DNA from: Vibrio sp. HI00D65
GTDB lineage: Bacteria > Pseudomonadota > Gammaproteobacteria > Enterobacterales > Vibrionaceae
Direction: 5' to 3'
Assembly (NCBI RefSeq): GCF_001635455.1
Contig: NZ_LWEH01000013.1
Location: 186,001-250,000, forward strand
Length of the DNA: 64,000 bases
Below the pieces are notes generated by a model. The model ran no database searches. It saw only the letters and a program-made list of their open reading frames with translations, and had not been told where the DNA came from. The position numbers and the translations under genes were made by a program. Positions 17,604 through 25,624 of the stretch are shown here, piece after piece (position 1 is the stretch's first letter; the number at the start of each line of letters is the position of its first letter).

Positions 17604-18092
17604 TTGAATAGTTTGATTGGATTAGCGATAGGCTTTTTGTGTGTGATGCCTATCGCCACCTTATTGCATGAATTGGGTCATGCAATCCCTCAGCTCATTA
17701 CGGGTCACAAAGTCGAGGTGACCCTCGGGAATAGCGAAAAGGCCAAGGTTGTTCAAATTGGTAATCTGACACTTTCAATTTCAAGCTTTTCAATGAATGT
17801 TGGCTTTGCCTCAATAACTCAACAGGGCAGTAAATCCTTACAAGCATGGTCTCTAGTTATGGGGCCGCTTACCTCATTACTCCTGTGTCTATCGTTGTAT
17901 TTTATTAATAGCAATCAACTCCCTTACATCGCTTCTTACGTCATTAATTTTGGTGTCTATTTTTCATTGGCTCAGTTTGTGATGACAGCATTGCCTATCT
18001 ATTACCCTAGTGCGTTTGGTGCCTATAAAGGGATGCCTAGTGACGGTAGGCAACTACTGGAACTTTATGACGTAGTAAAGCGTCGAGAGTAG
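17604..18092 (+). CDS. membrane protein with HExxH motif (M50-like)
   Basis: About 162 residues starting at TTG 17604, chosen because AGGGAG (17591-17596) lies seven bases upstream; another TTG at 17598 is too close to it. HELGHAIPQ at about residue 22-30 sits at the end of the first transmembrane helix, as in M50 site-2 proteases; three further hydrophobic segments follow. The second M50 motif (N/L-D-G) is not clear, unless SDGRQLLEL near the C-terminus serves. Either a small intramembrane metalloprotease or a non-catalytic relative. Confidence 0.6.
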   Translation: MNSLIGLAIGFLCVMPIATLLHELGHAIPQLITGHKVEVTLGNSEKAKVVQIGNLTLSISSFSMNVGFASITQQGSKSLQAWSLVMGPLTSLLLCLSLYFINSNQLPYIASYVINFGVYFSLAQFVMTALPIYYPSAFGAYKGMPSDGRQLLELYDVVKRRE

Positions 18093-18193
18093 GGGTCTAA
18101 ATTGATTGGTTGAATCTTATGGCTTGGCATTTTTTAGATCCAAATGTGGACTGTAATTCTGAATTAAAAGACACTTATCACATCATGTCCGAG

Positions 18194-18236
18194 CGCACTG
18201 ATTTTTTGAATCAAGTGACGCAAAACCGTCAGTGCG
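18194..18236. promoter_or_regulatory. inverted repeat upstream of the LysE gene
   Basis: CGCACTGA (18194-18201) and TCAGTGCG (18229-18236) form a perfect 8-bp inverted repeat with a 27-base spacer, about 45 bases ahead of the exporter start. This could be an operator or an RNA hairpin; no regulator is identified. Confidence 0.35.
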
Positions 18237-18279
18237 TACGATATCATTAATGAAGCTTGAGTAAATTGGGTAGAGACGA

Positions 18280-18909
18280 ATGGAATATTTATTGGTTCTT
18301 CTTCACGTTGCGTTAATCTGGATGCTGGCAGTCGCAACGCCCGGCGCGAATGTGCTGTTAACGATTAACACAGCGCTGCACTACAACCGCAAGCTAGCAA
18401 AATACTCTGCTTTTGGAGTTAGTACGTCCATATTGTTATGGTCACTGTTTGGATGCACTGGCTTGGTCATTTTGCTATCCCATTTCCCGGCACTGTTTAA
18501 TGTTATGAAGATCGTTGGTGGCAGTTATTTGTTGTATTTGGGTATGCGCCAGATCCTTTCAACACGAAAAGCCAAACAGCTAGATGAAGGCTTGACTACT
18601 AGTGAAGTGATGCTGCCTTCAAGTAGAAAAGTCTTTATGTCTGCGTTTATCACTAGCATTTTAAACCCTAAAACGGGTTTCTTTGTCGTGAGTTTGTTTA
18701 GTGTCTCTATACCTGAAAATATTACCATCCCGATGGTCATCGCCATTATGCTGACTATGTCCAGTATTACTTTATGCTGGCATATGTTTTTGGCGACAGC
18801 CTTTTCACATCGAGCAGCGAAAAGTGTTTATGCACGTATCTCAAGTATCATGGATTATGTAACCGGCGGCTTGTTTACACTGTTTGGTATTAAAGTCATG
18901 GCGTCTTAA
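18280..18909 (+). CDS. LysE-family amino-acid exporter (second copy)
   Basis: 209 residues, about six membrane helices. ATPGANVLLTINTALHY corresponds to the family's PGPN motif (here PGAN), and FITSILNPKTGFFVVSLF to the N-P-K motif. The second residue of the motif differs from the usual P, which may alter function. It is preceded by an inverted repeat (18194-18236) that could be an operator. Substrate unknown. Confidence 0.83.
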   Translation: MEYLLVLLHVALIWMLAVATPGANVLLTINTALHYNRKLAKYSAFGVSTSILLWSLFGCTGLVILLSHFPALFNVMKIVGGSYLLYLGMRQILSTRKAKQLDEGLTTSEVMLPSSRKVFMSAFITSILNPKTGFFVVSLFSVSIPENITIPMVIAIMLTMSSITLCWHMFLATAFSHRAAKSVYARISSIMDYVTGGLFTLFGIKVMAS

Positions 18910-18969
18910 TGTGTGTTATCTGCTCATATCAATACTGTATCAAAGTGTTTTTCATAGGTTTTAGAGTTC

Positions 18970-19617
18970 ATGATTGAATGTAAGAAGTTTATTTTTGATG
19001 TCGATGCAACACTGGTTGATACCCAAGTGGTTATCGACAATATTTGGAAAAAATGGTGCAAGACTGTTGGTGTTCGTTTTGAAACCATGAATGAGTATAT
19101 CCACGGGCGAAAAATCGAAGAGACACTGAGCTGTATTGGCATGGAATTCTCTAATGTCACAGAGGTCAATAAAGTCAAAACTATTGCGACCCAAGAGATG
19201 AAGCGCGCCAAGGCTATACCAAATTCTCATGATTTTTTATCAAAATTAGGCCCGGATTGCTGGTCAATCGCAACGAGTGGACCTAGAGCGGTCGCAACAA
19301 CAAGCTTGGAAGCCTCCGGTTTTACGTTGCCAAAGGTCATGATTTGTGCCGAAGATGTGGTACGAGGTAAGCCAGCACCGGATCCTTTCCTTAAAGCCGC
19401 AGAAGCTTTGGGCGCAAAACCAGAAGATTGCGTTGCAGTTGAAGATTCACCATCTGGCGTACTATCGGCCAAGAAGGCAGGATGTTTCACGATCGCTCTA
19501 TTAACCAGCCATACCAGAGAAGAATTAAAATCAGCAGATTTGATCGTAAATGGTTTTGATGAGCTCAAACTTACCTGCAGTCCGATTGGAACCTATCAGG
19601 TTCATCGTGCTTATTAG
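18970..19617 (+). CDS. HAD-superfamily phosphatase (HAD-IA, beta-phosphoglucomutase-like)
   Basis: 215 residues. Motif I is FIFDVDATLVDT (Asp nucleophile about residue 9, with Ala in the place of the usual Gly), motif II is WSIATSGPRA, motif III Lys is in VVRGKPAPDPFL, and motif IV is VAVEDSPSGVLSAKKAG. The helical cap between motifs I and II makes it a subfamily IA enzyme of the sugar-phosphatase/phosphoglucomutase kind. Substrate unknown. It shares strand with the exporter and GNAT genes but has its own short gap. Confidence 0.85.
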   Translation: MIECKKFIFDVDATLVDTQVVIDNIWKKWCKTVGVRFETMNEYIHGRKIEETLSCIGMEFSNVTEVNKVKTIATQEMKRAKAIPNSHDFLSKLGPDCWSIATSGPRAVATTSLEASGFTLPKVMICAEDVVRGKPAPDPFLKAAEALGAKPEDCVAVEDSPSGVLSAKKAGCFTIALLTSHTREELKSADLIVNGFDELKLTCSPIGTYQVHRAY

Positions 19618-19656
19618 AAAGATCTTTTAATTTTATCGTAAGAGGAATAGATAACA

Positions 19657-20175
19657 ATGAAACTAGTGTCGCCCTCCAAAGAATTTGAGTCCGCTTTTAA
19701 GTTGTATTACCAAGACTTCTTGGAGCACGACATCGATAACTCTGATTATTACAAAGACGGTGTTCTTGATTTTTCTCGTTATATTGAATGCTTAAATGAT
19801 GAGGCTAGAGGCGTTAACTTACCCGACGGTTATGTGCCATGTAATCATTATTGGTTGGTAAATGATGGAGGAGAGATACTCGGCGCCATTCGTGTTCGTC
19901 ATCGCATCGATAATGAGTTTCTGTCACTTGAAGCGGGGCACATTGGCTACGATATTGCTCCCTCAAAGAGAGGTTCTGGCTACGGTAAGGCAATGCTCAA
20001 ATTCGCTGTTCCAAAAGCGAGCTCTCTGGGTATTAAACAAGCTTTGATTACCGCGGACGAAGACAATATAGCTTCACGAAAAGTCATTGAGGCAAATGGC
20101 GGTAAGTTTGAAAAAATAATTTTCGGTAAAGTTTTTCCTGGCCCAGTTGCCCGTTATTGGCTTGACTGCCAGTAA
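19657..20175 (+). CDS. GNAT-family N-acetyltransferase
   Basis: 172 residues. Motif A is HIGYDIAPSKRGSGYGKAMLKFA and motif B is KQALITADEDNIASRKVIEANGGKFE. The N-terminal pattern (LDFSRYIECLNDEARG) is common among YfbQ-like bacterial acetyltransferases annotated only as GNAT. AGAGGAA precedes ATG 19657. Substrate unknown. Confidence 0.85.
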   Translation: MKLVSPSKEFESAFKLYYQDFLEHDIDNSDYYKDGVLDFSRYIECLNDEARGVNLPDGYVPCNHYWLVNDGGEILGAIRVRHRIDNEFLSLEAGHIGYDIAPSKRGSGYGKAMLKFAVPKASSLGIKQALITADEDNIASRKVIEANGGKFEKIIFGKVFPGPVARYWLDCQ

Positions 20176-20213
20176 CGCAGTGCAGTTTAGGCGACAGATA
20201 AAAAGGAATGTTG

Positions 20214-20762
20214 ATGTTCAAAATAGAGACGGCCAGATTGGTTCTGAGGGACATGACGTTTGAGGATCAAAGCGAGTTTGTGGCCATGTCACAGGACGCC
20301 AAATATCTGCGTTTCTATGATGAAACTGATTGTGAGCCTAGTAAGTACCATCAACTCACCCAATTGTTTGTTGAACAGGCTAAGGAAGATCCCCGTCAGT
20401 CCTATCAATTAGCTGTTGAAAGTAAAGAGTCAGGGAAGTTTGTCGGAACCGTGTGTTTACGCCTTGAAGAGAACCTGCAAGCTTCAATGGGTTGCGCTTT
20501 TGCGAGAGAAATTCAGGGGAAAGGGCTACCCATAGAAGCGGCCAAAGCTCTGGCTGGTTTTGGGTTTTCAGAGTTGGGTGTTCATCGAATTTATGCGGAA
20601 ACCATTGGTGAGAATCTAGCGGCGATAAGGCTGTGCAAGTCACTCGGGATGAGACAAGAAGCTTGCTTTAAAGAGCACCGATTCTTCAAAAATAAGTGGT
20701 GGGATACCGTTGTATTAGCGATGCTTCGCTCAGAGTGGGAAGGTGAGAGTAATGGAAAGTGA
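20214..20762 (+). CDS. GNAT-family N-acetyltransferase (RimJ/RimL type)
   Basis: 182 residues from ATG 20214. AAAGG lies eight bases upstream of it but only two bases from the earlier in-frame ATG 20208, so 20214 is preferred. TARLVLRDMTFEDQSEFVAM at the N-terminus and the ending RLCKSLGMRQEACFKEHRFF are RimJ/RimL hallmarks. The next GNAT gene starts inside its end, an 11-base overlap implying translational coupling. Confidence 0.85.
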   Translation: MFKIETARLVLRDMTFEDQSEFVAMSQDAKYLRFYDETDCEPSKYHQLTQLFVEQAKEDPRQSYQLAVESKESGKFVGTVCLRLEENLQASMGCAFAREIQGKGLPIEAAKALAGFGFSELGVHRIYAETIGENLAAIRLCKSLGMRQEACFKEHRFFKNKWWDTVVLAMLRSEWEGESNGK

Positions 20763-21285
20763 ACGACTTAAATTAACGCCTCCTTCATTAATCCATACTG
20801 ATGAAATGTTTAACGTTGTTCAGGAATGTATGGCTGAGCTGTCCGAATTCCTGCCTTGGGTTTCTGAATCCTTAACTCGGCAAAAACTTGAACTCAATAC
20901 TCAAGAGGCCGCCAATAATTTCACTAATTTTATGGGGGAGTTTTGGTTCAATATTATTGAAAAGAACACTGAGGCGTTCATCGGAGCCATTGGTTTTATT
21001 GTCCGAGACGACTCTATACCTTGTTTTGAAATAGGTTATTGGTTACGAACTTCTAAAACTGGTTTTGGTTATGTGAGCGAGGCCATTCATCTCGTCGAAG
21101 AGTTTGCCTTCCTTAATAAAGGGGCAAAGCGGGTTGAAATAAAAATGGCAGCAACGAATTTGAAAAGTCAGGCAGTGGCGAAGCGATGTGGCTACCAGCA
21201 AGAAGCATGTTTAGCTAATGCTCGGCGTTTACCTTCTGGAGAGTTAGATAGCACGCTGGTTTATGCCAAAACGTGCTTATCTTAA
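20752..21285 (+). CDS. GNAT-family N-acetyltransferase (RimJ/RimL type)
   Basis: 177 residues from ATG 20752; the reading from GTG 20743 is three codons longer. SERLKLTPPSLIHTDEMFNV, FEIGYWLRTSKTGFGYVSEA (acetyl-CoA loop) and KSQAVAKRCGYQQEACL fit ribosomal-protein-serine acetyltransferase-like enzymes. Overlap with the preceding gene suggests the two are made together, possibly forming a pair of related activities. Confidence 0.84.
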   Translation: MESERLKLTPPSLIHTDEMFNVVQECMAELSEFLPWVSESLTRQKLELNTQEAANNFTNFMGEFWFNIIEKNTEAFIGAIGFIVRDDSIPCFEIGYWLRTSKTGFGYVSEAIHLVEEFAFLNKGAKRVEIKMAATNLKSQAVAKRCGYQQEACLANARRLPSGELDSTLVYAKTCLS

Positions 21286-21367
21286 TTTCTGGGATGGTTG
21301 AATCTTGATGTGTGGGATTTTCTAAGTTTATTTGTAAGTACTAACATGTTGAGCTTTAGACTTGAAC

Positions 21368-21889
21368 TTAGTTGTTTGGTTCGTCATCTACCGTGACATC
21401 GCCATTCATAGAGTTGTAGTAAATAGATATCCCCGGTACGACTCGATAATGATAACGGCATTGGTCGGTGTAGATGTATTCAGCGATGTAGTCAGTATCA
21501 TTCGGTGAGTTGAAGCTAGAAACGCTCGGTGGATCAAGCTGGATAGCTCCCCATACCGAAATACAGTCTTCCGGATTGTCCAACCTTGGAAAATCCTCTG
21601 CGTAAGGCCATTGCTGTACTGGGTATCCCCATTCATTGAAGTCAAGTTGGCCAGTGGCGGAGTCATCATAGATAGGGATATTCGTAGATGGACCGCTACC
21701 GTTTAAGGTCAAATTTTTTGAATAGGCAAGATCGACACCTGCTTTGAACGCTGCGCCAGTACCCTTCACGGCTGCAATGTGCGAATCTGTACTGATATTC
21801 AGGAACCTGGGCGCTGTCGTAACGGCGATTATTCCAATAATCACAATAACGACAACAAGCTCTATAATCGTAAAACCGTTCTTTTTCAT
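21368..21889 (-). CDS. type IV pilin-like / pseudopilin protein
   Basis: 173 residues from ATG 21889 (GGGGG upstream). The N-terminus is a class III prepilin signal: MKKNG|FTIIELVVVIVIIGIIAVTTAP, with cleavage after Gly5 and Glu at position +5 of the mature chain. The middle (SHIAAVKGTGAAFKAGVDLA) resembles MshA-type pilins. Two Cys (in NPEDCIS and DQCRYHY) could form the usual C-terminal disulfide loop. No prepilin peptidase or assembly genes are nearby, so it is an orphan pilin that would depend on the MSHA or another system encoded elsewhere. Confidence 0.85.
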   Translation of the reverse strand: MKKNGFTIIELVVVIVIIGIIAVTTAPRFLNISTDSHIAAVKGTGAAFKAGVDLAYSKNLTLNGSGPSTNIPIYDDSATGQLDFNEWGYPVQQWPYAEDFPRLDNPEDCISVWGAIQLDPPSVSSFNSPNDTDYIAEYIYTDQCRYHYRVVPGISIYYNSMNGDVTVDDEPNN

Positions 21890-22090
21890 TATGCCCCCTT
21901 TTTTAAATAGCAAGTATGTAACATAAATTACTGTTATTAAAGGAGATCTATACATTTCAGAGGTGGATTTATAAACCAAAAATGAATGTTGTGATTTGCA
22001 TAGCTTTATTTTGTAAAACTCAATAGAGTAATCACTTAAGAGCTGGATATCTCAATCCAATATTGAATTTAGATAGATAAGGATTTTGTT

Positions 22091-22756
22091 GTGGTGAATA
22101 TGGTCGAAACGGTAAAGCAGTATCTTTCAGAAGTGGGTTATCCGAAAGTGGATATCAAAACAGCTCTGGTTCGTTCCATTTCTGCTCAGGTTTTTAAGAC
22201 TCTTGAAGACAAAGATATTTCTCATGTTTTGCCTCTGTGTACTCAATTATTGGAACAAAGAGATTGGGCGCTAGGAGTTATCGCGTACGATTGGGCTTTT
22301 AGAGTAAGAAAACAATATTCAAGAGACACGTTTCCTGTTTTTGAGCGTTGGTTAAAAGAGTTCGTCACAGACTGGAACGATTGTGACGACTTTTGTACTC
22401 ATGCTTTTGGGGAGTTACTGTCTCAATACAATGACTTGTTCGATCTCACAACAAAATGGGTCGAGCATTCGAATTTTGCTGTACGCAGGGCCGCTGCGGT
22501 CATCTTAATTTATCCGATTAATAAGAATCGATACGCGGCGTTGGAACCGTTTCTCGTGGTGGATCTATTGCTCGAAGATGAGCATGAGTTAGTACAGAAA
22601 GGCTATGGTTGGATGCTTAAAGTACTCAGTCAAAAAGAGCCTCAACAGGTCATTGGTTATTTGAATGCTAAGCATGCCGCAATACCAAGAGTGGCTTTTC
22701 GTTACGCGATTGAAAAGCTGGATAATGAAATTAAGCGAGAGCTAATGTCGCTTTGA
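22091..22756 (+). CDS. DNA alkylation repair protein (AlkD-like HEAT repeat fold)
   Basis: 221 residues. Start GTG 22091 has AAGGA seven bases upstream. The AlkD family is recognised by DWALGVIAYDWAFRVRKQYS, TDWNDCDDFCTHAFGELLSQ (the Trp/Asp active-site region) and NFAVRRAAAVILIYPI, a HEAT-like repeat. AlkD-type glycosylases remove bulky or cationic alkylated bases; some relatives are non-catalytic. The gene stands alone in an accessory run of plus-strand genes. Confidence 0.78.
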   Translation: MVNMVETVKQYLSEVGYPKVDIKTALVRSISAQVFKTLEDKDISHVLPLCTQLLEQRDWALGVIAYDWAFRVRKQYSRDTFPVFERWLKEFVTDWNDCDDFCTHAFGELLSQYNDLFDLTTKWVEHSNFAVRRAAAVILIYPINKNRYAALEPFLVVDLLLEDEHELVQKGYGWMLKVLSQKEPQQVIGYLNAKHAAIPRVAFRYAIEKLDNEIKRELMSL

Positions 22757-22861
22757 TTAGCGTTGTTTGAAGCCGAATAATAACCACAGCACCCTAACGT
22801 AAACCGCATTTAGTTATGTAGCGATTTTTGTAGCATTTTTTGTTTTTTGGAGAAGTTTGAA

Positions 22862-23626
22862 ATGAGTGTCACTATCAGTTTGGCCCAAATTCCTGTCGTA
22901 AGAGGCAATTGGAAAGAAAACCGAAAGCAACATTTAAAAATGATAGAGCAATCGTCAAATTACAATGCGGATGTGGTTGTTTTCCCTGAGCTATCACTAA
23001 CCGGCTATGAGCTTGATTTAGCCGAAGAACTTGCATTGTCTCTTGAGCCATCAAATTTTGAAGAACTCTCCCGAGCTTCGGTTCAAAGTGAGATTATTGT
23101 TGTGGCTGGTTGTCCCCTGCGAGTTCCAGGCTTATCCCATCCCACCATAGGTGCTGTTGTTTGCTTTCCTGATGGTGGGGTTGAGTTCTACTCTAAACAG
23201 CACCTGCATGATGGTGAAGGTGAATACTGCTCCACTGGCGATGTTGACTATGTATTTAATGTCAAGGGGCATAAAATCGCGCTAGCAGTATGTGCTGACT
23301 TCATAGAGGCAGATCACTCCCGACGAGCCAAACATCTGGGTGCTGATATCTATTTAGCAAGCGCTTTAATCTCCGAGAATGGCTTTGTCCCGGATTCTAA
23401 AATCTTATCTGGAATTGCGTCGGAACACGGTATACCAGTATTACTGAGTAACCATATCTCTATGACGGGAGGTTGGGAAACGTGTGGCAAGAGCTCGGTT
23501 TGGAGTTCGCAAGGAGAGCTCGTGATCAGTGCAAACTCCAAAGAGAGTGGCATTGTTCTATGTACTATCTCGGGCTGTGAAACGGATCTTAATCTAACTG
23601 GAAAGTGGCATGCTGAATCAATCTAG
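22862..23626 (+). CDS. carbon-nitrogen hydrolase (nitrilase superfamily)
   Basis: 254 residues from ATG 22862 (TTGGAG upstream; the reading from TTG 22847 overlaps its own ribosome site). The Glu-Lys-Cys triad is visible: Glu in VFPELSLTGYE, Lys in YSKQHLHDGEGEY and Cys in LAVCADFIEADH. The superfamily hydrolyses amides or nitriles. Substrate unknown. It overlaps the nucleotidyltransferase gene by 17 bases, so the two are co-translated. Confidence 0.86.
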   Translation: MSVTISLAQIPVVRGNWKENRKQHLKMIEQSSNYNADVVVFPELSLTGYELDLAEELALSLEPSNFEELSRASVQSEIIVVAGCPLRVPGLSHPTIGAVVCFPDGGVEFYSKQHLHDGEGEYCSTGDVDYVFNVKGHKIALAVCADFIEADHSRRAKHLGADIYLASALISENGFVPDSKILSGIASEHGIPVLLSNHISMTGGWETCGKSSVWSSQGELVISANSKESGIVLCTISGCETDLNLTGKWHAESI

Positions 23627-24365
23627 AGGTCTCGACAAAGACGGGTTCATAGAAAACCTATACTCTCCTAGGAATATCGATCCCGAATTCCAAGAGGTTG
23701 TAAGTGCCGTTGTTGATTCGTTGTTAAGCGACCTTCCGAATCAAATTGATGGTATCTATCTATATGGAAGTGTTCCGAGAGGTACGGCGGTTGTTGGTCG
23801 CTCGGATTTGGATGTTTCTATCGTACTCAATACACCTATTGGCAAAAAAGAGAAGCGAGTATTTCAACGCCTGTCTGACTGTATTCCCAAAGCATATCCC
23901 CAAGTCAGTAAGCTTGATATTGACTCTGGCTTTCTTTCGGAAGTGCTGCAACCACAAGAAAAATTCCATTGGCAGTTTTGGCTCAAGCACTGTTGCTGTT
24001 GTATTTGGGGTAATGATTTATCTATTGGTTTTTCACGTTACAAACCTAGTCGTGAAATAGCCCAAGCGCTTAATGGTGACTTGTCTACTTTTCTGGAGCA
24101 AATGAGTCCAGCCTTTAAAACAATGACTGATGCGGATGCCGCTAAAGTGATTGGCAAGAAGTTAGTGCGGGCGGCGTACTACTTTGTCGCTGAGAAAGAT
24201 GCAAGTTGGCACATCAACCTGAGCCAGTGTACTACAGTAGCTAAGCGTTATTATCCAGAACAAAGTGACGATATTGAGTTAGCACATCAATACGCTCTCG
24301 GGCAATTAACCTCTAAAGTTGAAGCCTTGGAATTGTATGAAAGACTGAGCAAGAACTTGTCGTGA
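23610..24365 (+). CDS. nucleotidyltransferase domain protein (aminoglycoside adenylyltransferase-like)
   Basis: 251 residues. The Pol-beta-type nucleotidyltransferase motif is LYGSVPRGTAVVGRSDLDVSIVL (G-S-x-x-R-G ... D-x-D at about residues 48-70). A helical C-terminal half follows, as in aminoglycoside adenylyltransferase-like proteins. It may adenylylate a small molecule or be a kanamycin-nucleotidyltransferase relative; there is no proof of drug resistance. A decayed copy of much of this gene lies at 29379-29849. A weak terminator (ATGCC-ACTT-GGCAT-TTTTT) follows at 24411-24432. Confidence 0.78.
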   Translation: MLNQSRGLDKDGFIENLYSPRNIDPEFQEVVSAVVDSLLSDLPNQIDGIYLYGSVPRGTAVVGRSDLDVSIVLNTPIGKKEKRVFQRLSDCIPKAYPQVSKLDIDSGFLSEVLQPQEKFHWQFWLKHCCCCIWGNDLSIGFSRYKPSREIAQALNGDLSTFLEQMSPAFKTMTDADAAKVIGKKLVRAAYYFVAEKDASWHINLSQCTTVAKRYYPEQSDDIELAHQYALGQLTSKVEALELYERLSKNLS

Positions 24366-24410
24366 GTGTTAGTGAGCCTGCAAATCGGTGGGGTAAATCA
24401 TTGGCATATG

Positions 24411-24432
24411 CATGCCACTTGGCATTTTTTAT
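24411..24432 (+). terminator. weak terminator-like hairpin
   Basis: ATGCC-ACTT-GGCAT followed by TTTTTTA, 45 bases after the nucleotidyltransferase stop. Confidence 0.5.
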
Positions 24433-24514
24433 AAATCATAGTTAGTTGAATGTATTAAAAAATGATGTGTTGTAGGGTCTCTGCTGTATTGCCAATAGAG
24501 ACTAAGGAACAAGA

Positions 24515-25024
24515 ATGTACGCCAATAAGTATTCTAATTTCTGGAGACGATTCTTTGCTATCTGGATAGATTCAATCGTATTTTTACCTTTGGAGTGGAT
24601 AGACGATTATGTGCTTTCTGGCGTGATTAGCTCGGGTGGTGTTTTTGCTTGGGGAGTAGTGAATTCACTGATTGGTATCGTTTACTACGTTGGCATGCAT
24701 GCTAAGTTTGGGCAAACGATCGGGAAAATGGTCACTCGAGTGAAAGTAGTGGATGTATCTGAAAGTCGAAACCTAACCCTTAAACAGTCTTGTATGAGAG
24801 ATATTGTCCCAATCATGCTTATCCCCTTTAGCCTCTATGCTTACACGCAACTGTCTTTCTACGGACAAACTTGGGAAAGTTTAGAGCAAGGCCGTGCCTT
24901 TATGTTTGTCGGCTACGCAATGATTGGTTGGGTTCTTTTAGAGTTCATTTCCATGCTATTTAATCACAAACGCAGAGCGATTCATGATTTCATCGCAGGC
25001 TCTGTTGTCTTAAAGAAAGTCTAA
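24515..25024 (+). CDS. RDD-family membrane protein
   Basis: 169 residues; AAGGA precedes ATG 24515. The RDD signature is SNFWRRFFAIWIDSIVFLPLE (R, D, D-type positions in the first helix) and GQTIGKMVTRVKVVD; the final DFIAGSVVLKK is also typical. Three hydrophobic segments. Function unknown; some RDD proteins are thought to be Na+/H+ antiporters or small transporters. In the mosaic duplicate near 29.8 kb this gene has been deleted. Confidence 0.83.
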   Translation: MYANKYSNFWRRFFAIWIDSIVFLPLEWIDDYVLSGVISSGGVFAWGVVNSLIGIVYYVGMHAKFGQTIGKMVTRVKVVDVSESRNLTLKQSCMRDIVPIMLIPFSLYAYTQLSFYGQTWESLEQGRAFMFVGYAMIGWVLLEFISMLFNHKRRAIHDFIAGSVVLKKV

Positions 25025-25054
25025 TTATCTAAACTTTGGCCTAAGGAAAAATCG

Positions 25055-25477
25055 ATGAATGTCCATGAGTGTGTCTCTTTTATCTTGCTCAATGAATCAC
25101 AAGTGTTGTTAGAGAAGCGCAGCGATTCTAAGGACACCGACCCCGGCTTAATAACAATACCTGGTGGACATATAGAGCTGGGTGAAAATCAAATTCAAGC
25201 ATTGTTTCGAGAGCTTAACGAAGAGCTAAACGTTATTCCAACTGAATACACATTCTTATGTTCGCTCTATCACCCTACAAAAGAGTTACAGCTTATTCAT
25301 TACTTTGTGGTAACCCAATGGCAAGGTGAAATCACAGCACAAGAAGCAGACAGCATCGCGTGGTATCCACTGAATTCGGCGCCCGTCGGTATCAGTGCTG
25401 ATGAAGTCGCTTTGAAAGAAGTGGAGCGAGTGGGGATGTTTCTCAAAAATATAGATACTTGCCTGTTTCCAATTTAG
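25055..25477 (+). CDS. Nudix hydrolase
   Basis: 140 residues, AAGGA upstream. The Nudix box G-x5-E-x7-R-E-U-x-E-E-x-G-U is seen in GGHIELGENQIQALF and RELNEELNV (the final Gly is Asn). Family members hydrolyse nucleoside diphosphates linked to other groups. Substrate unknown. A broken copy of its second half lies at 29850-30032. Confidence 0.83.
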   Translation: MNVHECVSFILLNESQVLLEKRSDSKDTDPGLITIPGGHIELGENQIQALFRELNEELNVIPTEYTFLCSLYHPTKELQLIHYFVVTQWQGEITAQEADSIAWYPLNSAPVGISADEVALKEVERVGMFLKNIDTCLFPI

Positions 25478-25576
25478 TTTTATCGTTACCTGCGCGGCAA
25501 TCTTGGGCTTTATCTTATATTTACCTTTTCATCAGCTATTGACCTAAGACAACTCGGGATTACTTCTTTATATAGG

Positions 25577-25596
25577 ATTGTTATGTTATAACGTTC
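25577..25596 (+). promoter_or_regulatory. predicted Zur box upstream of the cysteine-less COG0523 gene
   Basis: The palindrome GTTATGTTATAAC (25580-25592) within ATTGTTATGTTATAACGTTC matches the gammaproteobacterial Zur consensus core GTTATA-N-TATAAC with one mismatch. It ends 32 bases ahead of ATG 25625, a repressor-like position. Same core as the site at 28188-28200. Confidence 0.7.
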
Positions 25597-25624
25597 GATT
25601 GATTCCGGTTTTTAGGTAAAAGAA

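Noticed and set aside
18102-18140. GGTTGAATCTTATGG-type sequence resembling 21294-21330, thought to be a repeat flanking a cassette
   Set aside because: Only about 14 bases match and the surroundings differ; chance similarity or a weak terminator is more likely.
23610-24365. Antibiotic-resistance gene (aminoglycoside adenylyltransferase)
   Set aside because: The nucleotidyltransferase fold is clear, but no sequence feature ties it to a known resistance enzyme, so only the domain is named.
16000-25500. Run of small same-strand genes resembling a Vibrio superintegron cassette array
   Set aside because: No VCR/attC-like repeats with paired core sites (GTTRRRY/RYYYAAC) were found between the genes, and several have their own promoters or terminators, so I treat it as an ordinary accessory region.
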